A stretch of 64,000 bases of DNA, from the NCBI GenBank assembly GCA_018894105.1, contig CM032117.1:35010501-35074500 (forward strand). Direction: 5' to 3'. Of the stretch, positions 48,242 through 59,468 are shown one piece after another. Both the position numbers and the translations under genes were made by a program. Origin of the DNA: Jacaranda mimosifolia. Its lineage: Eukaryota; Streptophyta; Magnoliopsida; Lamiales; Bignoniaceae. Within the stretch, counting starts at the first letter, position 1, and the number at the start of each line of letters is the position of its first letter. The notes beneath the pieces are model-generated. The model was not told where the DNA came from. It was given only the letters and a program-made list of their open reading frames with translations, and made no database searches.

Positions 48242-48319
48242 TACTATAAAAATGTAAAAGTTGTGAATAGTGCCGTATTTTTGTAATTTTTTTTTTTACT
48301 ATTTTTTTGTAAAAAAGTC

Positions 48320-48328
48320 AAGTATATG
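48320..48328 (+). other. E1 target-site duplication, right
   Basis: aagtatatg, identical to 40414-40422. Confidence 0.92.
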
Positions 48329-48349
48329 CGTAAAAAAAAACTGAACTAG

Positions 48350-48358
48350 GATAATTTA
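48350..48358 (+). other. E2 target-site duplication, left
   Basis: gataattta, identical to 53568-53576, 21 bp after the E1 duplication. Confidence 0.92.
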
Positions 48359-49180
48359 GGCTTTTTTATAAAAAAATAGTAAAAAAAAAATTTACAAAAA
48401 TACGATACTATTCACAACTTTTACATTTTTATAGTAAGTTGCAGTCACAGACTACAACTTTCAACAGTAATGAAGAGTAACTGTTTTTTTTTTTAATAAA
48501 ATTAGTAAAATAAATAAATAAATAAAATGATTGAATGGTGTATACTTGTGTATTATTTCGCTTGATTGAGGTAAGTTTTTTAATTATGCTAAAATTTAAT
48601 TATGTTTTAGTTATGTCCATTATATTTTGGTTAATTATCTCCATTAATTAAAGTTTGATTTATGTTTTAGTTATATGAAATATGTATTATATAATTTGTC
48701 TCAATTAGTTAAAATTTATTTATTTATAGTTAAATTTTGATTTATGTTTTAGTTTTATGAATTATATTTTATAATTTGTCTCAATTAGTTAAAACTTAAT
48801 CATGTTTTAGTTGAAATTTGATTTACGTGTTGGTTAAACTCAAATAATAATTTATTATTTTTGGTATAATAATTTGATTTAACATAAATAATGATTTATG
48901 TATTAGTTGAAATTTGGATTACATTTTATGTTAGTTTTATATGTTGTTATATTTGTTAGAGTTATGTTTTTATTTGAATTACAAATTTTGTTAGAATTAT
49001 TATTGAGTTAAATTTTGTGGTACTACATATTGAATTGTATTAAAATTTAAATTCTCATTCAGTTTGTGAAATTATGATTTATTAATAAATATGTGTCCAT
49101 CCTAGTAACATGTGTCTAATGATGCAAGCTATCTTGACTTGGTGAAAATCTTTTGTCAGTGTTAATTTTAGTGGAGCATT
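48359..49180 (+). repeat. E2 left terminal inverted repeat
   Basis: Reverse complement of 52752-53567. Equivalent to the outer 128 bp plus the inner half of the E1 TIR. Confidence 0.9.
48437..48459. promoter_or_regulatory. Subterminal palindrome, E2 left
   Basis: AGTTGCAGTC, ACA, GACTACAACT; the stem has one mismatch. Confidence 0.6.
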
Positions 49181-49336
49181 AATATAGCAATAGATATCTT
49201 AACTTGGTGGGAAAAATTAGTTTTAGTTAATGATTCCAATCCTCAATTTGTTTGCCATTCACATTAATATACTAATAAAAATTTTGGATGTATCTAATCA
49301 TATTTTTTTATTTATTTTTTCAGCAAATATTTTAGG

Positions 49337-51091
49337 ATGGATATAAGAGATATATATGGTCCACATGATTCCAGTGTCTTATACATGCAAGATGGCCATC
49401 GATCAGAGAGTGTATCGTGAGCTTGCACTGCATCACATAGAGGAAGGTCAAATATTGGTGGAGTGATACAGTTGTTACAGGTGAAGTAGTATTATTTTAC
49501 CTTTATGTTAATTCTAACAATTAGGTACGACGCCTAAAAAATTATTAATTTTAGATTTGGGCATGGTCACGCATTACAACATTGACACCTATAAGATTAA
49601 GTTCTCGTGTCGATGACAATGAAGCTCCAGAAGTAGTTGATGGACTGCCAATTCCTCCATATGGTGCTCGGTAAGATAATATATGTTATAGTTTATTAAC
49701 ATTTTCATGCAACTTTTTTCTGTGTATATGGATAGTATAAATTGTTATATTAATATCAATTGAATGGATTTTTATAATTCTTTCACGCAAACAGCAAGTC
49801 ACTCTGTACGAATCATAAGAGATTTGCTTGATAGAATGTCGGCAAATGAGGTAAAAAATTGTATAATAATAATACTTTTTACATCAAATATTCTGATAAG
49901 TTATTTATATATATAAGTATTGCTCAATACATTTATATGCAGTTTATATGGCAACCATATGACCCGATCCAAGACATTTAAACCTTACCAGTCCAGTGTG
50001 CCCCGAGGCTTTGGATAGCATTGTGTCCATTAATCAACTTTGCTATAATTGAGATGCATCATCCAGAACGAGTGCTCAGGCAATTTGGGATGCGACAACA
50101 TATTCCTCCACCACCGGTTGAGAGAGGTTCAATATTACATGACGTATCACGTAGAGGTCATCCTGGACAAGATTGGTCCATTTATCACATGGATTATGTT
50201 GGTCAATGGGGTAACAGAGAGCAGCTTATTGTGCATGGGCCTCCTATTGTCGGATCAATCACTATGGAAAATGGATACATGTTATGGTATGATCGAATTA
50301 CACGTCGAATAATAGGTCTATCATATGAGAACACACGAACGGGGTACCATCCAGAGGATCCACGCGCTTGGCAACATGTGGTATGTATAGTAATCATGCA
50401 ATACATCCTTCATTTATTTAAATGATATTTAACATTATGATACATTTATATTTTTTCTACCTCAGATCAAATGCACAATTTGATTATCAGTTGTGATTCT
50501 GTTGCCGATGATGCTGAGGTTATGGACTTCATTCAGATGTGTAATGATCATTGATTAATTGCTGATAACGTTCATCAGTTGGCATGTAGACAATGCTTTC
50601 CCAGCCAAGTCCCTCAACAACAAAAAGTCAGTGGTAGTACACATACGAGAAGGAGGAGACGCAGCATTAGATCCAACAACACGACTGATGATGATGCTCA
50701 TTCTTTTAGGTCAGGTGGTGTTAGTGATATGGGAGGTCCTGTTAATAGGCTGCATAACTTGTTTGCCGACGACTACGAATGTCAACCACCAGGAGATCCG
50801 GAATTAACACCTATACCACCATATATGTCAGCAAGCAGACAGTCAGTATCCGAACTAGTAGCTACTGATCTTGGTTTAGGATGGGGATCAACGGAGTATG
50901 ATTATTCATCACCAGCACGCCACTCATTTCATATCTCGCCATTACCTTTTCTAGATAGTACAAATCATCATGATCACCATGAGGCTGGTCCAAGCCATCA
51001 TCAGTCACATGATGCTACACATAATGAAAGGCCACTACGACCACTTAGGCATCGGCAAAGCCGAGCTTGTGGCACTGGAGGACATTATTAA
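49337..51091 (+). pseudogene. E2 PMD gene with internal deletion, C-terminus intact
   Basis: The start MDIRDIYG at 49337 matches E1, then a deletion inside exon 1 (junction 49411-49415) removes the domain core; a missing base follows. Exon 2 is present (49555-49670). Exon 3 has lost its acceptor. Exon 4 (49943 to 50380 or 50384) carries LINFAIIEMHHPERVLRQFG, HPGQDWSIYHMDYVGQWGN and YENTRTGYHPEDPRAWQHV. Exon 5 (50466-51091) has LIADNVHQLACRQC after a TGA, then a Ser/His/Pro-rich tail ending RACGTGGHY. The donor at 50385 (GTATAG) keeps frame into exon 5; GTATGT at 50381 does not. The tail RPLRHRQSRACGTGGHY is a typical end of transposon PMD proteins. Confidence 0.85.
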
Positions 51092-51352
51092 GACTACATT
51101 TTAGAATATTGTGTATCAATATTATTGGTTCATAAAATACAAATTGTAAAATTGTATTTCGATGCTTTGAATCAGGATCAGGATAACGACTGTAAATATT
51201 GGTTCCACATAACAAGTAACAAAGAATACAAAAAAGAAATTACAATGGACGCGCACAATAATAAGTAATAAAGAAGAGACACATAAATTACAAAGACATC
51301 ATACAAAAATTGGTTCATATATTTTGCTTACAACTTACTAACTACAAAAAAG

Positions 51353-52261
51353 CTAGGGATTGAGTCTTCCAGGGCCTTGTTGTGCATTTTGAACTTCATC
51401 AATGCGACGTGCTCGTTGTCTTGCTCTTGCCTGAGGCCAATCCATTTCATTTTGAATTCGATTGGTACGGTCTCATGTGGATGTATGTCTTCTCGTCTCA
51501 TGTGGTAGTTGTTGAGAAGATGTTCCCTCGCCGTGTGAAGGCAATAGCTCTTCCATTGTATCAATATCTACCTCATCATTGTCATTATCACTAAAATCAT
51601 CACTATCATTTTCATCTGGTTCTGATTCCCTCAACTCTTCATCACGAAAACTATCTACTCATGGCTCTGGTTCACCATCATGAACGAAATGCGTTGGGTT
51701 ATCTTGCTCTCCTTCAAAAACTTGATGAGAGGTAGAAGGGCCTTCACCAACATCATGAATCCCAACATTTGCAAACCCTTGCGTGACCACAGGAACATTT
51801 ATTTCTATTTGAGTTGGGTATTGTTGATCCCATCCAAAATCTTGGTAAGAGGCAAATTGACATTGGGGTTGCATCAAAAGTCCCATGTAAGACCCCACTC
51901 CAACAATATTATCAACACTAGTATAACTTATTGCTTCTGTCTCAACATATAATTCCATATTATCAAGTTGGCACTGTGGACCAAACAACATAAATAAACC
52001 ACCATCATTCTGTATTTCCACAAATGTAGATATCCCGTACTATTTATCCAAATAGAATTTTGCTTGAATTTTTAGTTTATAGCTACTGCTATCAATAGCT
52101 GTCGCTCCATAGAGACAAGATGGCAATCGATCAGAATATGTTATTTCACGAGATACTCTAATAATACTGCATGCTGGACGATCATAATCCACTAAGCGAG
52201 AATCTCTAGTAATATTTCCGCTAAAGTATATTAGAACAACAATAGTACTCGAAGTCGACAT
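51353..52261 (-). pseudogene. E2 transposase remnant (N-terminus joined to tail)
   Basis: The N-terminal PB1-like part and acidic linker (52261 to about 51475) are joined to the C-terminal tail DRTNRIQNEMDWPQ...GPGRLNP, stop at 51353-51355. The DNA-binding, DDE and SWIM parts are gone. The two pieces are in the same frame, but a TGA sits right at the joint, and a TAG lies at 52040-52042 (CAG in E1). It cannot supply transposase; E2 mobility would depend on another copy. Confidence 0.85.
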
Positions 52262-52751
52262 ACCTTCCACAAATACGCACATAAATCATATTAATTAATC
52301 AATCTAATCAATAATTATCATAAAAATTTACATTTTTCAACATTTCTACAGTACACAAAAAGTAAATTTACATATACTAACAAAAATTTAATTAACTCAT
52401 AAAAACACAAATCTATGAAAATATAACAACATTTAATACATTAATCAAATTTAAACTAATATAATTTAATCTAATTCATAAATTAAATTTAAGCTAACAT
52501 AATAAATCATATTTTAAACTAGCATTTATAATTAATAATATTAATAAACACATAATGACATATAAATACTCCCCCTTATGTCCATCATCATCATGCAAGA
52601 AATTAAAAACCAATCAGCAACAAATGAGAAGGCTCCACCCCTTCTCCCAACATCCCATCCTCCTTTGTGAATCCATCAATTCTAAACATTTCTCAAGTAT
52701 TGTACTATAAAAATATTACAAAATTAAAATAAGATATCTAAGCTTACCGTT

Positions 52752-53567
52752 AAATGCTCCACTAAAATTAACACTGACAAAAGATTTCCATCAAGTTAAG
52801 ATAGCCTGTATCATTAGGCACATGTTACTAGGATGGACACATATTTATTAATAAATTATAATTTCACAAACTGAATGAAAATTTAAATTTTAATACAATT
52901 CAATATGTAGTACCACAAAATTTAACTCAATAATAATTCTAACAAAATTTGTAATTCAAATAAAAACATAACTCTAACAAATGTAACAACATATAAAACT
53001 AACATAAAATGTAATCCAAATTTCAACTAATACATAAATCATTATTTCTGTTAAATCAAATTATTATATCAAAAATAATAAATTATTATTTGAGTTTAAC
53101 CAACACGTAAATCAAATTTCAACTAAAACATGATTAAGTTTTAACTAATTGAGATAAATTATATAAAATATAATTCATAAAACTAAAACATAAATCAAAT
53201 TTTAACTAAAAAATAAATAAATTTTAACTAATTGAGACAAATTATATAATACATATTTCATATAACTAAAACATAAATCAAACTTTAATTAATGAAGATA
53301 ATTAACCAAAACATAATGAACATAACTAAAACATAATTAAATTTTAGCATAATTAAAAAACTTACCTCAATCAAGCGAAATAATACACAAGTATACACCA
53401 AACAATCATTTTATTTATTTATTTATTTTACTAATTTTATTAAAAAAAAAAAACAATTACTGTTGAAAGTTGCAGTCTGTGACTGCAACTTACTATAAAA
53501 ATGTAAAAGTTCTGAATAGTACCGTATTTTTGTAATTTTTTTTTACTATTTTTTTTATAAAAAAGCC
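52752..53567 (-). repeat. E2 right terminal inverted repeat
   Basis: Reverse complement of 48359-49180, ending ...tataaaaaagcc. Confidence 0.9.
53468..53490. promoter_or_regulatory. Subterminal palindrome, E2 right (perfect)
   Basis: AGTTGCAGTC, TGT, GACTGCAACT: a perfect 10-bp stem with a 3-base loop. The best preserved of the four copies. Confidence 0.65.
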
Positions 53568-53576
53568 GATAATTTA
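53568..53576 (+). other. E2 target-site duplication, right
   Basis: gataattta, identical to 48350-48358. Confidence 0.92.
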
Positions 53577-53819
53577 CTAAAATTTTTAAAATCAATCCAC
53601 AGCTTGAGGTGTGTGCATGACACAGTTATGTTAGATAATTTAATATTTATGTTTATAGTACATGATTATTATAAACAAAAAATCAATTGTAATTTTTTTA
53701 GAAGAAAAGTTGATAAAAGGTGTAAAAGAAAAGCTGGTAAGGTATCAGTTTATTGTATCTAATATGTTCTCCCTACAAAAAAAATATATGTTATTTGCCA
53801 CTCCATTTTTGCTTACTCT

Positions 53820-54125
53820 TACTAAACCGTAGGGAATAAATTTTTACCCACGCTTTAAACTACGTGAGCATTAAAATTCATTACAGCCTATGGTTAAGAG
53901 TAAATTGTAGGCATTACGTGCTTATTTTTTCCATCCGTAAATAATAAAATTTCAATTTGCCTACGCTTTAGAGCTAAGTCGTAGGCAATACTTAATTATT
54001 ATCTACGCATTTGTAATCATAAAGAATAAAATTTTAAATTTCCTCTGCTTAAGAATTAAATCATAGTCAATATTTAATTATTACCTACGCTTTTATGATA
54101 GTAATGAATAAAGTTATTTTCTTTT
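53820..54125. repeat. Left subterminal repeat array
   Basis: The word (g)aataaa(a)ttt recurs at 53835, 53943, 54025 and 54106. Between copies tacctacgctttaga-type and gtaggcaatacttaattatta-type segments alternate in opposite sense. Spacings 108, 82 and 81 bp. Confidence 0.6.
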
Positions 54126-54339
54126 AATTTTTTTCCTCATAATTTTTTTCTTGTTTACCAACACTTTTAAAATCTTTTCTTTTATTTTGTTTAATAAAAA
54201 TAAAAAGTCCTTTGATTTTTTTTTTATTCTTTCCCTCTTTTTTTGAATTATAATATAACTAAACAAAAAATAAATTATTTATTTAATTTACTTACATATG
54301 TAATTAAACTTACAAATTTTATTTTTAAGGATTTATTCT

Positions 54340-57300
54340 CTTCGTGTGTACAAATATTCTCCTTCTCTGTATCTCGCACACAGTAACATTCCTTAAGCTA
54401 AAGAAACTAGGGCTTTTCTCTTTCCTCACACTCTCTCTCACGCGAATACCCCCCCCCCCCCCCTCTCTCACACACTACCAGCAAATACATTAGAGCACAA
54501 TTTTTTTCTTTCAAATTGTTGGTATTGATCTCTTCTTTTTGTTAGAAAATTTTGTTTTATTTCAGATTGTTGCTGAAATAATGTTTAATTTTCTGGCATT
54601 TGCAGGTTGTCATTCAAAGAATTTTATCGTATCTCACAAGGATTCAACCTTTAGTCTTCAAGTTTTCCAATTTATATTTATCAATTCTAGATTTTGGTTT
54701 TATTTTTGTTTTATTTAGGCTTTGGAAAAAATGGAACGGCTGCCAATCCTCCGTCCATGAAAAATTTTAGAACTAAAAACACTAATTGGAAAGATGTGGG
54801 TAGTAAGATATTTAGTTCAAGCATCTAGAAAAATATTGAAATACCATGGTAGATCTTGTTTCTCTTGCATTTGCTAATATCACTTAGATGTAGATAGAGC
54901 AATCATAGTCATCGTTATAGCGAGTTGGCAGTAATAAGTGTCTACCTCATGTTTGAAGGTGACTAAATATAATATTTCCATTAAATCTTGTGTAGAAGGG
55001 ACAATTTGTTTCTCTTCTAACAGATTTAAGATGGCAACATCAAATATTCAATTTAGGGAATCAAGTTCAAATTCCAAAAAGCATGCTTGTAGACATCGAT
55101 ATCCCTTATAAAGTTCTCAATTTTGACTGGGGCCTTTAGTGAGATAGTAATTGCTAGTTGGCCAGGCTTGATATTTCCTTTTCTTTTTTAGAGGAATAAT
55201 GGACTAGTAGCTTTGTTTTTTTCCCAGTAGACATATTTCTAGACTAAAGTTAGCTTAGGATTATGGGAAAGTTGTCACAACACAAGGAGTGAATTTTTTT
55301 GTTATACATGCTTTAGTATTTTCTTGACTAGTGATTGATTCCTAAGTAAACATTGTTCCACCTCTCATATTTTATTCATTTTTTTAATGTGGAATACTAT
55401 GGAAAGTCCTTTCTCGTTAGTTAAATCATGGAATATGATGTAATTAATGTGTTTTCCAAATTTCCATGCTTTGCTTCATGCTCATGGCCTCATAGTTGTG
55501 ATTTGGGAGTAGGGACAAACATGTTTCAAATTTTCTACTCTACACTCAAGTTTGAGAACCATGACCTAAACTCTGCAATAGAGTATCTTATTATGTTCTT
55601 TGAAAACTCAGCAACAGCTTATCTTATCATGTTCTTTGAAACATGCACTACTAGCTTTGTCAGTATCTCTACAAATTGAGATCATTCTAGTACTTCACTT
55701 GATCATGCATTTCATCCACAAAGGTTGTAATATGGATGCGTAAACACTAAACAATAACATATGAGTTTATGTGTAATTGATTGAGTTTTCTGGCATATAA
55801 TCAAATGGTAATTAAGTAGTTGTTTGCAAAGATAGTATTAAATTGATTTGATATTAGTAATAGGTTTTAACTCCAGAGTTTGTGGCTTCATGATTTTTCT
55901 TTTATATGTGGCAGTTAATTTTGGTAAAAAAATTCTGCATTCTATTGATGTCTCATTCTGATGTGTTCCTAGAGATTTCTAGCTATGAAATTCGTGTAAA
56001 TGAATAGGATGAAATAAATTATAGCTACTACATCAAAGGTTGTATTGGAGACCTATTCTTTAAGGATTGTGCCTTATCTTACTCTAATTTTTTTTATTTT
56101 TTTTTATGGAAACTTGGAGCTTTTGGATGTTGTCAATTGATTTGGGTTTTTATCATTGTTGAAACTTGTGTTCTTTCAGAGGGTGCACAAAAATAAACTT
56201 GTAGAGGCCATTAACCTAAATTCAAGGCTTAGTTTGCTTAAAAGAAGGACATAATACAGGCAGTAGTAGGGTCAGGTATTTGAAAGAATGCCTTATTGTA
56301 CACTCCATCACGACTTATCATGATTATTCTTGTTTACTTTTTTGTTAGAATCAAGGAAAGTTCTTATAGATTGGATAAAGAATTATAAACCTTCTTGCTT
56401 ATTCAAGGACAGAAAAGCCAAAGAGTACCTGATTTATGGAGAATTTTTTAGCACAAGGAGACTTGATAGATGAGGCCCGGAAATGATACCTAAAACCATC
56501 CTATTAGGGATTGGGACTATTGCAATAATTAGAAATGCTTTTAAGGCAGTTAGAATTAGTTCAAAATTGCTTGAGATTAGTTGAGATGATGTGGGGCCAA
56601 GTTATCTACTCATAGCTTGTAGTCAATTTGGGGCAGTTTTTGTTTGCAAATCAGAATTTTTAGGATGTAATAAAACTAAACTCTTAGATCTCCTCAATAT
56701 CATCTGCTATATTTGTCTAGCAATTATTTATGATCATCTTGCTCTCAAGATTTATAAGGTTAATCTGTTTATGGGCTAGGTTTTTATGTGCTTCTCTTGC
56801 CATGTGAATAATTAATAAATGTTGTAAACAATTATTAAGATGTCTAGATTCTATTTCTCAACAAAGGAGGAAGTCTCAAAAGTTTGGCTTCTGGAGTAAT
56901 CTGTCCTCAAATATTGTGAAGGACTTGAGGGAATTTAGTTTATTTCTTGGTGCTAATTCACTGACTGGTCTGGGCAGTGGGAACTAACCTGCTCCTGATC
57001 CACTTTTTCACTATTTCTCTGCAATGTTCCTCTTACAGTCCCTAAAGTCAGTCAAAAAAGATATATCCACATATGTTGTTGCTACAAGTGATGCAGAAAT
57101 GTAAGTTTTTTAAATCCCAACTAGAGAGAGTTTCTATATATTGTAGCATGAAGGATAGTTCTGAGATAGGAACATGCATAAGTTTGTGTTAAATGCAGGA
57201 CTATTTTACATAAGGCTCACAATTCTACAAATTCCAAGGTTGTGCAATGATATCGATGAAATCCCCCTTTTTGCTTTTCTGATTTTGTATAATATATTAA

Positions 57301-58750
57301 ATTTCATCATTATTGCAATCATTGCAAGGTGCATGAGTATGCCAAATGCTGGACAAAATGCTTATGCCTGTACATTTTCCAGATAAGGATACATTGCTAA
57401 TTTTTTGTCTATATAATGTGTCATCCTGAGCTGCTGGACTCGTGCTTGAAATCATCACTTCTTCCAGCGTATCTGGCTACTGCCTTTTGTAAGAAATTGA
57501 GCAAGCTTGCTTTCTTTGTTCCTCCTTCAGGAGCTCTAGTTATTATTTCTTTGGTTCACAACCTTCTATAGAGACATCCTTCAATTAATTGTTTGGTGCA
57601 TCGAGTGAGGGACAAAATCTTTTTCTTTTGTTTAGCTATTATATCTTCTATAGATTATATGGGTGGGGTTTTGTGCTTGGTATGGTGAGTTATTAGTATT
57701 CTCATAATAAATCTTATATTTGGCATGTGAATAGTTTTATGCTACTATTCATGAGAAACAAAACACAACAAAGGTTGACTTTGTTAAAAATCATTTTATC
57801 ATGACAGATATATGCCCAAGGAGACAATATATATATACTATATTTTCCTATTAGATTTAAATATCTCATCTCATGAAATAGAACTAAATAGTCTATTTTA
57901 TATTGTATTTTATAATCACTAATTAATTTTTTATTTTCTCATTTTTGCAAGTTGTGATTTGAACAAGTTTGCCATTTATTCTTTTAATTTGGTTGAGGGA
58001 CTTTAATCTTTAGGTGTGCATGATGACAAAATTTAATTAATTTAGATAAATGAAAAAAAAATGTCAAAATTTTTGGTCAATTCCATGATTTTTTGTTAAC
58101 ATTAGTATATGTAATTTAAAACTTCATATTGAATTTGCAGATATTTTTAGTAGTTGACAAATAGTGGCTTAGTGGGTGGACTAGGGACCATCAATTCATC
58201 ATTAGGGAAATAATATCATAAATAAATTTGAAGACTAGGTTCTGAGTTCATTAATTATTTTTCTTTTAAATTGATATTTCATCTTGTGTTAAGTATTATA
58301 AATAAATATTTTGTATTTATTTATTCATTAATTATTTTTTTAAAGTCTATATTTAGCATATATTTATAAATATAAAATTTCAATCAAAAAAGATATACAT
58401 AAAATTTTCCTAGTCTATAAAATTTGTTTTGTTGTGTAAAATTTGTGTTGTTGTGGAAACTCTTCTATGCTTAATAATGATTTGGGTATTTTGTTAACAT
58501 CATGTTTTATGTGTCTATTATGTTGTCTGATGTTTGTTTTGTTATCTAATGCACACAAGCAAGTAGGGTTGAGTTTTGGTTTTGTCCCTAATGCTATTTT
58601 TCTCAAAATAATTGGCATATTAGTTTATATATTTTATTGTTGTATATAATTTTAGGTAGCTCGTGCATTCTTTCTTGATGATGATATGGGATTTGTAATG
58701 AGAATGCTCCAGAACTTTCAAGAAGAAATAAGAAACTGATGTGATAGATG
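54340..58750 (+). other. CACTA interior, transcript-like, no coding region recognised
   Basis: Begins with a CT-rich, 5'-UTR-like tract (54400-54470, including a run of 15 C at 54449-54463) and acceptor-like sites such as ttgcag at 54600. It contains only short ORFs without motifs (for example 55428-55679, 56591-56779). A short exon-like end lies at 58656-58739 after tttttag (27 codons, ARAFFLDDDMGFVMRMLQNF then a stop). It could be a decayed gene or a captured transcript; I cannot name it. Confidence 0.35.
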
Positions 58751-59046
58751 ATTGTTAGATGTCTTTGATTAGTTATTCCTTTTTGTTTTTACTGTAATGG
58801 TTGTGATATGTCAATTTACTAATGGAACTGTTATTGGACTCTGAGTTGATTTTAGGATGATGAACTACATTAGCTATGTCTCTATGCTTTAACTAATTTT
58901 CAATGGATAGTAATATTGAATATTTTCTTGAATTAGTTGTGTTTATTGTTGAATATTAATATATTTGAAATTTATTATTTGATAAATATGTAAACATGTT
59001 AAAATAATATTTTTATAATATAAAAATGAGGGTAATTTGTTTAAAA

Positions 59047-59468
59047 TATTAATTAGAGTATTGGCTACGACAAAAAACTGTAGTGAAAATGCTTGTACTT
59101 TTTCGTCACTACATGTTTGGACAGTAAGGAATAGTTATAATATTACCTTCACGTTTCTAGAATGTGGCCAATAAGGGTGGCTGATAATTTAAGGTATGGC
59201 CTATGGTTTTTCCAAAGTGTAATTAATAGACATAATGGCTACGGTCTTGCATTCCAAGCTAATATTTGTAGAATTTCACCCACTTTTAAAAAAATCGTCA
59301 CCAATACATTGCCAAATAATAGCCAAGACTTTGGCAACTGTTTCCAAATCATAGCTAAGTATTCGCCACTTCTACAAAGGCTACAGTTGCCAAAGCATTG
59401 CATAACTGTCACGAATAAGTTATTGCCTACGGTTTGCACTTTTTCGCAACAGTTAGGCAATCGTAGTG
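59047..59468. repeat. Right subterminal repeat array
   Basis: Repeated ggctacg, cgtagtgaaa, ttgccaaa and cactttttcg words in both orientations, ending at tcgtagtg. Pairs with 53820-54125. Confidence 0.6.

Larger units (their letters stand above)
40423..48319. mobile_element. MULE E1 carrying a plant mobile domain gene
   Basis: A 7.9-kb element with 1.56-1.59-kb terminal inverted repeats starting GGCTTTTTTAC (left) and GACTTTTTTAC (right), and a perfect 9-bp target duplication. It contains a PMD gene (plus) and a MuDR-type transposase (minus), which converge at an internal deletion. It is non-functional as it stands because both genes carry stops, but it keeps the whole DDE region. Confidence 0.92.
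46727..48319 (-). repeat. E1 right terminal inverted repeat
   Basis: Reverse complement of 40423-41983, traceable over its whole length with small indels. Holds the palindrome at 48219-48241 and the GC-rich island at 47476-47609. Confidence 0.9.
48359..53567. mobile_element. MULE E2, deletion derivative of the same family
   Basis: A 5.2-kb element with 0.82-kb TIRs beginning GGCTTTTTTATAAAAA at both ends and a perfect 9-bp target duplication. Relative to E1 it lacks about 715 bp from each TIR, 626 bp of PMD exon 1 and about 1.8 kb of transposase, but keeps about 1.25 kb (end of PMD, spacer, transposase tail) that E1 lost. Confidence 0.92.
53799..59468. mobile_element. Probable non-autonomous CACTA-type element
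   Basis: The right end reads ...ggcaatcgTAGTG (inverted CACTA) and the left begins CACTCCATT. Both ends share, in inverted orientation, an AAACCGTAGG(C/G)AATAA block about 30 bp in. Arrays of ctacg/cgtag words fill the terminal 300-400 bp at each side, the subterminal repeat pattern of En/Spm elements. No TNP2-type transposase is visible. No matching 3-bp duplication was found (tgc / aaa); a start at 53772 (ccctacaaaaaaaa) is an alternative. Confidence 0.5.

Noticed and set aside
40423..53567. A single composite element with four TIRs
   Set aside because: E1 and E2 each have their own perfect 9-bp target duplication, so they are two insertions.
54449..54463. Run of 15 C as a possible functional element
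   Set aside because: A homopolymer in a CT-rich tract; could be slippage or a sequencing artefact. Kept only as a note.
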